Shown here one piece after another: positions 46,779 to 54,116 of a stretch of 64,000 nt of DNA. The DNA is from CAWFGW01 sp963849955 (lineage in GTDB: Bacteria > Bacteroidota > Bacteroidia > Cytophagales > JAAEPT01), in the NCBI GenBank assembly GCA_963849955.1, contig CAWKJU010000019.1, forward strand, positions 1 to 64,000. The letters run 5' to 3'. Each line of letters starts with the position of its first letter. The first letter of the stretch is position 1. The notes below the pieces were generated by a model. That model made no database searches, was not told where the DNA came from, and saw only the letters and a list, made by a program, of their open reading frames with translations. A program made the position numbers and the translations under genes.

Positions 46779-47657
46779 GTGAGTGATTTCTGGATCATAT
46801 TAACCGCCTGCCTGGTAGCTATTCCCTGTAGCATTTTAGGGTGCTTTTTAGTACTTCGTAAAATGGTTATGGTGGGTGATGCCATTTCTCATGCAGTGCT
46901 GCCAGGTATTGTGATTGCTTATTTGATTACTAAATCGTTTGAATCCATCTACATGGTGCTAGGCGCAGGCATCATCGGAATTATCACTACCTTCTTAATC
47001 GAATTTCTTCACCGTAAAGCTAAAGTGCAGGAAGATGCAGCAATTGGTGTGACTTTCACGTGGATGTTTTCCATTGGGGTGATACTGATTTCCGTTTTTA
47101 CTCGTGGCACTGATTTAGATCAGGACTGTGTGCTTCATGGTGAAATTTTAAACGTGCCTTTTAATCTGTGGATCCTGGAAAGCGGCATCAACCTGGGGCC
47201 CGTGAATGTGTGGACTCTGGGAGTGATTAACTTATTCATTTTAGGGTTTGTCTATTTCTTTTTCAAACAATTGTACATCACTACTTTTGACGCAGCATTT
47301 GCTACAGCCATGGGCATTTCATCCTCCGTTTGGAATTACCTGCTAATGGGAGCCGTTTCATTTGTCACCGTAGCTTCGTTTGAATCTGTGGGTGCTATTC
47401 TTGTAATTGCCTTTATTGTTGCCCCGGCTGCAACGGCTTACCTGTTAACGGATGAATTGAAAAAAATGCTGATTTATTCCTCGCTCATTGGTATTGGTTC
47501 TTCGGTGGTCGGGTATGGTTTAGCAAGCCTCATTAATGCTGACATTGCTTCTTCCATCACCACGGTGATGGGACTGTTTTTTGGTCTTACCCTCTTTTTT
47601 GCACCAAAACATGGTGTGTTTTTCAAAAACAGATCCGTGAAAGAAGCTTCACTCTAA
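46779..47657 (+). CDS. Metal ABC transporter permease, ZnuB-like
   Basis: A 292-residue membrane protein of the ABC-3 family with about eight spans. The motif VLRKMVMVGDAISHAVLPGIVIAYL is the family signature and SFVTVASFESVGAILVIAFIVAPAATAYLLTD is also diagnostic. Such permeases import zinc or manganese with a binding protein and an ATPase, neither of which is adjacent. The start is a GTG at 46779, as no ATG fits the expected N-terminus (SDFWIILTACLVAIPCS). A thioredoxin-fold gene follows after 3 bases. Confidence 0.88.
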   Translation: MSDFWIILTACLVAIPCSILGCFLVLRKMVMVGDAISHAVLPGIVIAYLITKSFESIYMVLGAGIIGIITTFLIEFLHRKAKVQEDAAIGVTFTWMFSIGVILISVFTRGTDLDQDCVLHGEILNVPFNLWILESGINLGPVNVWTLGVINLFILGFVYFFFKQLYITTFDAAFATAMGISSSVWNYLLMGAVSFVTVASFESVGAILVIAFIVAPAATAYLLTDELKKMLIYSSLIGIGSSVVGYGLASLINADIASSITTVMGLFFGLTLFFAPKHGVFFKNRSVKEASL

Positions 47658-47660
47658 CTT

Positions 47661-48188
47661 ATGACCATGGCTTTTTTCAAACATACCTGCTTCATCCTTT
47701 TGTTCCTACATTGTGGACTGACATACAGTCAAATGGGTGATCAGAATGAGGTGCGGATCCAATGGTTTTCAATTAATGATATTGATTCGTTAAAAACATT
47801 GGGAGAGAAAAAAGTACTGATCGATGTGTATACCTCCTGGTGTCCTCCATGTAAAAAAATGGATGAATATACCTTTAAAGACCGCAGGATCATCAACTAC
47901 ATTAACACCAATTTTTATCCGATTAAATTTAATGGAGAAAGTAGTGACACGCTTATTTTCAAAAACGAGACCTACCTCCCTACCAAAAAAACACATGCGT
48001 TAACACATGCGCTGGGAATCTCAGCCTACCCTACTTTCTTATTTTTTGATGAAAAAGGGAACTTAATCACCCAGGAAGCGAAATTCTTTTCACCCAATGA
48101 AATGGAGATTGCGCTACAATATATTCAAGGCAATCATTACAAAACAACCTCCTATGCTCGGTTTAAGTCTAACTACGAATTTAAATAA
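47661..48188 (+). CDS. Exported thioredoxin-fold protein
   Basis: A 175-residue protein with a signal peptide (MAFFKHTCFILLFLHCGLTYSQ). Its thioredoxin domain has the active site SWCPPCKKMDEYTF and the cis-Pro region GISAYPTFLFFDEKGNLI. It is shorter than the relative encoded at 27889-28842, lacking the helical C-terminal half. It is probably a periplasmic thiol oxidoreductase. It lies between the permease and mnmE with 3-base gaps on both sides, so all three are co-transcribed. Confidence 0.82.
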   Translation: MTMAFFKHTCFILLFLHCGLTYSQMGDQNEVRIQWFSINDIDSLKTLGEKKVLIDVYTSWCPPCKKMDEYTFKDRRIINYINTNFYPIKFNGESSDTLIFKNETYLPTKKTHALTHALGISAYPTFLFFDEKGNLITQEAKFFSPNEMEIALQYIQGNHYKTTSYARFKSNYEFK

Positions 48189-48191
48189 CAC

Positions 48192-49682
48192 GTGAATAAC
48201 TTATTACATAGTCAAGAAACCATTGTTGCCCTTGCTACCCCTTCGGGAATTGGCGCTATCGGTGTTATTCGACTTTCGGGCAAGCAATCCATTGCTATTG
48301 TTAACAGTGTGTTTAAGGGCAAAGATTTAGAAAAACAAGCGCCCAACACCATTCACTTTGGTACCATTCGGGATGGGGATAAAATTTTAGATGAAGTGCT
48401 GATTTCCCTTTTCAAGGCTCCTCACTCCTTCACCAAAGAAGATGCTATTGAAATATCCACTCACGGGTCGCCTTATATCATCAAACAAATTACCCAACTG
48501 CTCATTCGCAAAGGAGCCCGTTCAGCTTCTCCTGGGGAGTTTACCAAACGTGCCTTTATGAACGGCCAATTTGATCTGGCGCAAGCCGAAGCTGTTGCCG
48601 ATTTAATTCATGCCGATTCAGAGGCTTCACACCAATCTGCTTTGAACCAACTGCGTGGTGGGTTTTCTCAAAAAATTAAAGCTTTGCGGGAGCAACTGAT
48701 TCACTTTGCTTCCATGGTAGAACTGGAACTCGACTTTGGTGAAGAGGATGTGGAGTTTGCTGATCGTGATGATCTCCGCTTGCTGATTAACAACTTATTA
48801 AAAGTGATCAATGACCTGATCGACTCCTTTTCGTTGGGAAATGCGATTAAAGAAGGAATCCCAACTGTGATTGCTGGACAACCCAATGCGGGGAAGTCTA
48901 CCCTACTCAATGCTTTGCTAAATGAAGAACGCGCTATCGTCTCTGAAATAGCAGGAACTACGCGTGATGTTATTGAAGATGAACTGTTTTTAGAAGGCAT
49001 TAAATTCCGATTTATTGATACGGCCGGTTTACGTGATACCGAGGATACCATTGAAAAAATTGGCGTAGAGCGAACGCGTGAAAACATCAAAAAAGCTTCT
49101 TTGGTGCTGTTTATGTACGATGTCAATGAAGATGCCAAGACCCGAAATGCTACCTTAAAGGAACTAGAACTCGTCAAAAATTCCGGTGTGCCGTTTATTG
49201 TGATTGGGAATAAGGTGGATTTGAGTAGTGAGTATGGAGTACAAAGTATGGAGTATGGAGTACAAAGTATAAAGGATGAAGTAGATGATAGAAAGACGGA
49301 GGGTGAAGAGTTAAAAGACAAGAGTCAAGAAACAAGAAGCAAGAAGCAAGAGCCGAGAATCAGGACTTCGAATTATATTGAAATTTCTGCTTCTACGGGG
49401 TTAGGTTTAGAGGAGCTAAAGACTAAGTTGCTGCAAACTATTGAGAGTGGGCAGTTTAAAAAGCTGGATGCAGTGGTTACCAATGCTCGCCATTATGAAA
49501 GTTTATTACTTACTAAAGAAGCACTTGACCGTGTAATTTTAGGACTCAATGACGGGGTTTCGGGCGACTTTTTAGCCATGGATATCAGACAATCGTTGCA
49601 CCATTTAGGCTTAATCGTAGGGGAAATATCAACGGATGACTTGTTAGAAAACATATTTTCTCGGTTTTGTATAGGAAAGTAA
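48192..49682 (+). CDS. mnmE: tRNA modification GTPase MnmE with repeat-derived insertion
   Basis: MnmE, with MnmG, modifies the wobble uridine of several tRNAs. The 496-residue protein has the N-terminal TrmE domain (ETIVALATPSGIGAIGVIRLSG), GTPase motifs G1 (GQPNAGKSTLLN), G3 (DTAGLRDTEDTIE) and G4 (NKVD), and the C-terminal FCIGK end with the catalytic cysteine. About 45-50 residues between G4 and the following strand (near 345-393) are extra. They are encoded by a 21-bp tandem repeat and a purine-rich AAGCAAGAA-type repeat. The start is GTG at 48192. Mobile DNA begins right after its stop. Confidence 0.95.
   Translation: MNNLLHSQETIVALATPSGIGAIGVIRLSGKQSIAIVNSVFKGKDLEKQAPNTIHFGTIRDGDKILDEVLISLFKAPHSFTKEDAIEISTHGSPYIIKQITQLLIRKGARSASPGEFTKRAFMNGQFDLAQAEAVADLIHADSEASHQSALNQLRGGFSQKIKALREQLIHFASMVELELDFGEEDVEFADRDDLRLLINNLLKVINDLIDSFSLGNAIKEGIPTVIAGQPNAGKSTLLNALLNEERAIVSEIAGTTRDVIEDELFLEGIKFRFIDTAGLRDTEDTIEKIGVERTRENIKKASLVLFMYDVNEDAKTRNATLKELELVKNSGVPFIVIGNKVDLSSEYGVQSMEYGVQSIKDEVDDRKTEGEELKDKSQETRSKKQEPRIRTSNYIEISASTGLGLEELKTKLLQTIESGQFKKLDAVVTNARHYESLLLTKEALDRVILGLNDGVSGDFLAMDIRQSLHHLGLIVGEISTDDLLENIFSRFCIGK
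49230..49271 (+). repeat. 21-bp in-frame tandem repeat inside mnmE
   Basis: Two copies of a 21-base unit (49230-49250, 49251-49271) differ only at the last base and encode EYGVQSM and EYGVQSI. A purine-rich, AAGAAGCAAG-like low-complexity stretch follows to about 49370. Confidence 0.9.
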
Positions 49683-49863
49683 TTACTTTTCAGATAGTAC
49701 GCTAAAGCCTTCTTTTTCTTGCTTTTAAGCTGTTTTTACTTCCTTTACTTGTTGCTAATTTTCCTATTTTTTCCTATCTTTCGTTTCTAATTTGTTGCTG
49801 ACCAATCAATATTTGTTGTTAGCAACAGATTTTTAAGATAGTGGCGAGATGATGTTACATAGA

Positions 49864-49899
49864 GATACATCCTGATACAAAGGGATACACTCTGATACA
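49864..49899 (+). repeat. Four GATACA boxes at 10-bp spacing
   Basis: GATACA occurs at 49864, 49874, 49884 and 49894, exactly one helical turn apart, ending 25 bases before the start of the excisionase-like gene. Four sites on one face of the helix suggest cooperative binding by a regulator, perhaps the gene product itself or the integrase. Confidence 0.75.
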
Positions 49900-49924
49900 G
49901 AAACAAGCCCAAAAAGGAAACACC

Positions 49925-50278
49925 ATGAGCAGCAACATTCGAGTTCCCAAAATCTGTCAGCATTGCGGTACTGAGTTTATCGCCAAGACTACTGTGACCA
50001 AATTTTGTGGTGATAACTGTGCCAAGCGTGCCTACAAAAAACGCAAAAGAGATCAGAAGGTGCAGGAGATTGCCCCTACTGCGGTACAGAAACAAGAATA
50101 CAATCAGGAGCAAGTCAGAGACAAAGACTTTCTAAGTATTGCCGAAACCTGCAAACTACTTGGAGCAAGTAGAATGACCCTGTACCGTCAAATCAAGAAC
50201 GGAAAAATACAAGCTGCAAAAATTGGGAGCCGAACCATTATCAAGAGAGAAGAAATCGAAAAACTGTTTCAGGCATGA
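49925..50278 (+). CDS. Zinc-ribbon and helix-turn-helix regulator, excisionase-like
   Basis: A 117-residue DNA-binding protein in two parts. Residues 10-45 form a zinc-ribbon-like segment with CQHCG and CGDNC cysteine pairs and a basic tail (KRAYKKRKRDQ). Residues 65-117 form an excisionase-type (HTH_17) domain, DFLSIAETCKLLGASRMTLYRQIKNGKIQAAKIGSRTIIKREEIEKLF. Such proteins precede integrases in Bacteroidota elements and regulate excision. It overlaps the integrase gene by 4 bases. Confidence 0.8.
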   Translation: MSSNIRVPKICQHCGTEFIAKTTVTKFCGDNCAKRAYKKRKRDQKVQEIAPTAVQKQEYNQEQVRDKDFLSIAETCKLLGASRMTLYRQIKNGKIQAAKIGSRTIIKREEIEKLFQA

Positions 50279-51369
50279 AAGTAACACTAAGAAAACGCAA
50301 TCAAGGTGGCAAGACCAGTCTATACCTCGACTACTACCACAAAGGGAAAAGGAAAACCGAATACCTCAAATTATACCTTTCTCCCAATGCAAAGACTAAG
50401 GAGGAAAAGGAAGTCAATAAAAAGACTCTCCAATTAGCCGAGACTATCAGAGCACAGCGACAAATTGAAATCCAAAACGGTGTTTATGGATTCCGAGACA
50501 ATGAGAAATTGAAAGGCAGCTTCCTTGCATACATTGAGCTACTGGCTAACCAGAGACAAGACAGCCCAGGCAATTACGGCAACTGGACAAGTATGCTGAA
50601 ACATCTAAAGGCATTCTGTTCCTATGAGGTATCCTTCTCAGACATTGACAGACAGTTCATTCAGGATTTCAAATACCACCTTGATAAGAAGGCTATTGCA
50701 CATGGTGACCAGAAATTATCTCAAAACTCAAAGTACTCCTACTTTAACAAGCTGCGAGCAGCTTTAAAGCAAGCAGTGAAAGACGGCATTCTACCTACCA
50801 ACCCAAGTGAGGGAGTTGACGCATTTAAGCAAGGAGAATCAGAAAGAGAATTTCTAACCTTAGAGGAATTACAAGCAGCAGCCAATACCGAATGTGAAAT
50901 ACCTCAGATGAAAACGGCATTCATATTTTCATGCCTTACAGGTCTGAGGTGGTCAGATATTAATAAGCTACTCTGGTCAGAGGTGCAGCACTCAAATGAT
51001 AACGGGTATTATATCCGATTCAGACAAAAGAAAACCAAAGGAGCAGAAACCCTCCCTATTTCAGAACAAGCCTTTGGCTTGCTCGGTGAAAGGCAAGCTC
51101 CAGAAGAACGAGTATTCAAAGGATTGAAATACTCTGCATGGCATAACCTGAAATTGCAACAATGGATGATGAAAGCGGGTATCTCCAAGACCATCACTTT
51201 CCACTGTGCTCGTCATACTTATGCCACTTTGCAGCTTACGGCAGGAACTGATATTTACACAGTCTCAAAGCTCTTAGGCCATAAGGAATTGAAGACCACC
51301 CAAGTCTATGCCAAAATCATAGATGAAAAGAAACAGGAAGCAGCCAACAAAATTAAACTTGACCTATGA
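50275..51369 (+). CDS. Tyrosine integrase/recombinase
   Basis: A 364-residue site-specific recombinase. It has an N-terminal arm-binding domain (LRKRNQGGKTSLYLDYYHKGKRKTEYL), a SAM-like core-binding domain (about 90-180), and the catalytic domain. The catalytic residues are visible as Arg in CLTGLRWSDIN near 223, His-x-x-Arg in FHCARHTYATLQL near 310, His in LLGHKELKTT, and the nucleophilic Tyr in TQVYAKI near 343. It resembles integrases of Bacteroidota genomic islands and conjugative transposons. Position next to mnmE suggests that integration occurred at or near the mnmE 3' end. Confidence 0.93.
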   Translation: MKVTLRKRNQGGKTSLYLDYYHKGKRKTEYLKLYLSPNAKTKEEKEVNKKTLQLAETIRAQRQIEIQNGVYGFRDNEKLKGSFLAYIELLANQRQDSPGNYGNWTSMLKHLKAFCSYEVSFSDIDRQFIQDFKYHLDKKAIAHGDQKLSQNSKYSYFNKLRAALKQAVKDGILPTNPSEGVDAFKQGESEREFLTLEELQAAANTECEIPQMKTAFIFSCLTGLRWSDINKLLWSEVQHSNDNGYYIRFRQKKTKGAETLPISEQAFGLLGERQAPEERVFKGLKYSAWHNLKLQQWMMKAGISKTITFHCARHTYATLQLTAGTDIYTVSKLLGHKELKTTQVYAKIIDEKKQEAANKIKLDL

Positions 51370-52382
51370 GCAATCAAACCAAATTACTTGATGACATCCT
51401 ATACCAGGGGCTTCGCCCTTGGTTAGGACAAAACAGCCTTGATGAAAAGTATGCTTCCAAACTCAGCAGCGTAAAGGAAGCCTCCACAGATTTTCAATTC
51501 AAGCATGAAATCAGTTTTCACAGGCCATTCGATCACAAAACAAAGTACTACTCCAAACTGATATTGAACAATGTGAAAACGGAGTGTATCAAACTCATTG
51601 AGCTAATCAAGGAGGACAACAACGAAAACCTCATCAAGTATTGGCTTGAAGACACACTCAACAAACGGTTTAAAACCCGTTTAAAAGACCTTGGAAAACT
51701 CATTAAAGAAAAGGACTATGCACTGTCGTACATAGATCCTAAGAAAACATCCTTTGAATTAGACCAAACCCACAAGGCAAACACATTTATCATTCAGCTT
51801 CTAAAGCTTGCATACATGCAGCTTTACTTAGAAATCCAAGATGCTTTCAGCACTTGGGTAGATGATAAATTAATACTGGAGGACTTTTACAGCCAACTAC
51901 TTTTAGAACCTGTCCCGGACAAACATTTCTTGAAACCAGTTCAAGTAATTGAAGTTGAATCCAAACCATTACCAGCAGCCAAAACGGAAACCGCAGCAAC
52001 GGCAAATTCATTTCATTCATTTACTTACAAGCAGCTAAACACCAACCCAGATAAATTGACCGATTTATGGGATAGTCTAAAGCTGAATCATTTCATTAGT
52101 AAATCCACAACCCTACTCAACTTCAAAAAGGTATTCTCAGGAGGTGAAATCAAAACACCTATAGAATGGACAGGAAATATCAGCGAGCTATTCTTTTTCA
52201 TTAAGCTGATATACTCAGAGCACAAGTTGGTGGATGATCTAAAGCAAAAGCAATGGGAAGTGACTTGCCTATGCTTCGTTGATGCTGATGGAAATTCCTT
52301 TGACAGGTCAAAGTTCAGGTCTTTAAAAAGACCGAGCCTATCAGGAGATAAAATAGAAAAGGCAGTTTCGCACCTGATATAA
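51366..52382 (+). CDS. RteC-like protein
   Basis: A 338-residue cytoplasmic protein overlapping the integrase by 4 bases. The C-terminal third (IEWTGNISELFFFIKLIYSEHKLV ... RSLKRPSLSGDKIEKAVSHLI) and the overall plan resemble RteC, the regulator of excision operons in Bacteroides conjugative transposons. The N-terminal half is helical (FKHEISFHRPFDHKTKYYSKLIL) and was not otherwise recognised. The similarity is by eye and moderate, so it may be a distant family member. Confidence 0.6.
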   Translation: MSNQTKLLDDILYQGLRPWLGQNSLDEKYASKLSSVKEASTDFQFKHEISFHRPFDHKTKYYSKLILNNVKTECIKLIELIKEDNNENLIKYWLEDTLNKRFKTRLKDLGKLIKEKDYALSYIDPKKTSFELDQTHKANTFIIQLLKLAYMQLYLEIQDAFSTWVDDKLILEDFYSQLLLEPVPDKHFLKPVQVIEVESKPLPAAKTETAATANSFHSFTYKQLNTNPDKLTDLWDSLKLNHFISKSTTLLNFKKVFSGGEIKTPIEWTGNISELFFFIKLIYSEHKLVDDLKQKQWEVTCLCFVDADGNSFDRSKFRSLKRPSLSGDKIEKAVSHLI

Positions 52383-52446
52383 GCCACTCTGCACTATACT
52401 CCTTTTATCTTTTTTCTGTTTTTGTTTAGTCCTCTTTTACCTTAAA

Positions 52447-52474
52447 AGTGGGCTATCAATTTTTACAGCCCACT
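52447..52474 (+). promoter_or_regulatory. Hairpin in the element's intergenic region
   Basis: AGTGGGCT (52447-52454) and AGCCCACT (52467-52474) form a perfect 8-bp stem with a 12-base loop. There is no T run on the plus strand after it, so it may be a protein site or a weak terminator for the RteC-like gene. Confidence 0.5.
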
Positions 52475-52498
52475 CTGCACTCTGCACTCTACACTGCA
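52471..52498 (+). repeat. Heptamer tandem repeat CACTCTG
   Basis: CACTCTG occurs twice perfectly (52471-52484), followed by CACTCTA and CACTGCA. Another copy with the same flank lies at 52385, so the two ends of this 110-base stretch share the sequence CCACTCTGCACT. Confidence 0.7.
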
Positions 52499-52549
52499 CC
52501 ATGCTTTAGAGCCTCATAACGCCCCTTTTAGCCTCCTACTTTAGCATCG

Positions 52550-52566
52550 TATTCGACAATCGAATA
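52550..52566 (+). promoter_or_regulatory. Perfect inverted repeat upstream of small HTH genes
   Basis: TATTCGA-CAA-TCGAATA is a perfect 7-bp palindrome with a 3-base spacer, 47 bases before the start of the gene at 52614. It is a good candidate operator for one of the element's helix-turn-helix proteins. Confidence 0.6.
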
Positions 52567-52613
52567 TGACTTTTGGCCAAGAGTCCATTCATTAATTCTT
52601 AATACGATTTAAG

Positions 52614-52913
52614 ATGGACGAAATAATTGAACGTCTTGAAAATCTCCAACGCCTAATTGAGAGCCAGGGGATTTACACGAAAGAAGTTTTAAACTTCAAT
52701 GAGGCTTGCCAGTACTTGGAGCTTTCACAATCACACTTGTACAAGTTGACAAGTGGAGGGAATATTCCACACTACAAGCCAAATGGGAAAAAGCTCTATT
52801 TCAAGAGAACTGAGTTAGAAAGCTGGTTGCTACGCAACCGCAATGCCACTCAGGAAGAAATAGACCGTAGAGCTGCGGATTACCTAATCAAAAAAGGGAG
52901 GGTAAAGCTATGA
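52614..52913 (+). CDS. Excisionase-type helix-turn-helix protein
   Basis: A 99-residue protein. After a short helical start (DEIIERLENLQRLIESQG), residues 24-80 form an HTH_17 domain: LNFNEACQYLELSQSHLYKLTSGGNIPHYKPNGKKLYFKRTELESWLL. Small proteins of this kind act as recombination directionality factors or regulators in Bacteroidota mobile elements. It overlaps the next small HTH gene by 4 bases, forming a pair. Confidence 0.8.
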   Translation: MDEIIERLENLQRLIESQGIYTKEVLNFNEACQYLELSQSHLYKLTSGGNIPHYKPNGKKLYFKRTELESWLLRNRNATQEEIDRRAADYLIKKGRVKL

Positions 52914-53206
52914 CAGAGGTTTTCGATATGCTCTTGACAGTAGCTCAAGACATAAAAACAATCAAAGCATACCTCCTCAATTTCCATAAGTCACGATTGG
53001 AGCAATTCAGTGATGAATGGATTGACGGACAGGTAGTGATGCAAACGCTGCACATTAGCAAAAGAACCCTTCAATCCCTTCGGGATAGTGGGGTTCTTCC
53101 CTACAGCCGAATCAATGGCAAGTTCTATTATAAAGTTTCTGATATGGAAGCTTTACTGGAATCCAACTACTCACCTTCAAAATCAAAGCATTATGGAGAT
53201 AAGTAG
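52910..53206 (+). CDS. Second excisionase-type helix-turn-helix protein
   Basis: A 98-residue protein with a helical N-terminus (FDMLLTVAQDIKTIKAYLLNF) and an HTH_17 domain at about residues 38-85: WIDGQVVMQTLHISKRTLQSLRDSGVLPYSRINGKFYYKVSDMEALL. It is distinct from its neighbour but has the same fold. Pairs of such genes are common upstream of replication or mobilisation genes in these elements. It overlaps the following gene by 14 bases. Confidence 0.78.
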   Translation: MTEVFDMLLTVAQDIKTIKAYLLNFHKSRLEQFSDEWIDGQVVMQTLHISKRTLQSLRDSGVLPYSRINGKFYYKVSDMEALLESNYSPSKSKHYGDK

Positions 53207-54113
53207 AGAAGCCATATTGAGCAAAACACATTACGGCTTAAATATCTATGCCCATGTGTTACGCCACTACTATCAGGGTGAAACAGTTCTTTCCCTTTCG
53301 GGAAGGGACTGTAAACCTGCTAAGAATCCATTCAATGCGGACAAGCCCACATTGATGGTGAAAGTGGTTGACGGGATTGCGAAACACACAGATACAGAAG
53401 AAGCCATTGCACAGGGCAATGTCTTTGATTTTGCTTCATTGCATTTCAGCCTCGAAGGGCAAGCCCTTCTCGATAAGATCAATGAGGAACTATATCTGAG
53501 AATTGGCAAGGAAAGAGGGTTTTATCACCAAGAGGAAACGCAACCTGTGGTTGCTATTCCTGAAATTCAAAAACCTATACCACCAGTATTCAGCTATTTC
53601 AAAAAGCCCGTATCTAATGTGAAACCAAGTCGCCAAGTCTCTTTGATTGAGGTGTACCACCTCATCAAAGGCAATGATTTTGCTACGTGTACAAGTACAC
53701 TTCGCAATATCTCCGAGCCAAAGGATGCCCGAAAGTACAAGGCTCAAAATTTCGATTATGTGACCTTCTCAGGCTCATTCTCTAAACGGAATGATGCAAA
53801 CCTCCAAAGACACTCAGGTTTGCTCACAATCGATTTTGACCACATTGAGGACATCCCAACACTCAAGCAATCATTACTCAATGACCACTATTTTGAAACG
53901 GAGCTACTGTTTGTGTCTCCTTCAGGTGATGGATTGAAATGGGTCATACCGATTGATTTGACACAGGCAAAACACCAGGACTATTTCAAGGCAGTGGCAA
54001 ACTACGTTTCCCACACCTACCAGATTGAAGTAGACCAATCAGGAAAGGACATTTCAAGAGCATGTTTCCTTCCACACGATACAGACATATTCATCAACCC
54101 TAAATACATATAG
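53193..54113 (+). CDS. BT4734-like primase-associated protein
   Basis: A 306-residue protein. The start at 53193 (MEISREAILSKTHYGLN) is chosen over an upstream ATG that would read through most of the preceding gene. The N-terminal 115 residues hold a conserved block (GRDCKPAKNPFNADKPTLMVKV). The C-terminal part matches the BT4734/BF3469 domain found before VirE-type helicases: SLIEVYHLIKGN, HSGLLTIDFDHIEDIPTLKQSL, LLFVSPSGDGLKWVIPID and DISRACFLPHD. The aspartates in DFDH suggest a primase/polymerase-like fold. It is followed after 3 bases by the DUF3987 gene. Confidence 0.75.
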   Translation: MEISREAILSKTHYGLNIYAHVLRHYYQGETVLSLSGRDCKPAKNPFNADKPTLMVKVVDGIAKHTDTEEAIAQGNVFDFASLHFSLEGQALLDKINEELYLRIGKERGFYHQEETQPVVAIPEIQKPIPPVFSYFKKPVSNVKPSRQVSLIEVYHLIKGNDFATCTSTLRNISEPKDARKYKAQNFDYVTFSGSFSKRNDANLQRHSGLLTIDFDHIEDIPTLKQSLLNDHYFETELLFVSPSGDGLKWVIPIDLTQAKHQDYFKAVANYVSHTYQIEVDQSGKDISRACFLPHDTDIFINPKYI

Positions 54114-54116
54114 GTT

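Noticed and set aside
48701..49321. Minus-strand 206-residue Ser-rich open frame inside mnmE
   Set aside because: It is antisense to a conserved GTPase and has low-complexity composition expected from codon bias.
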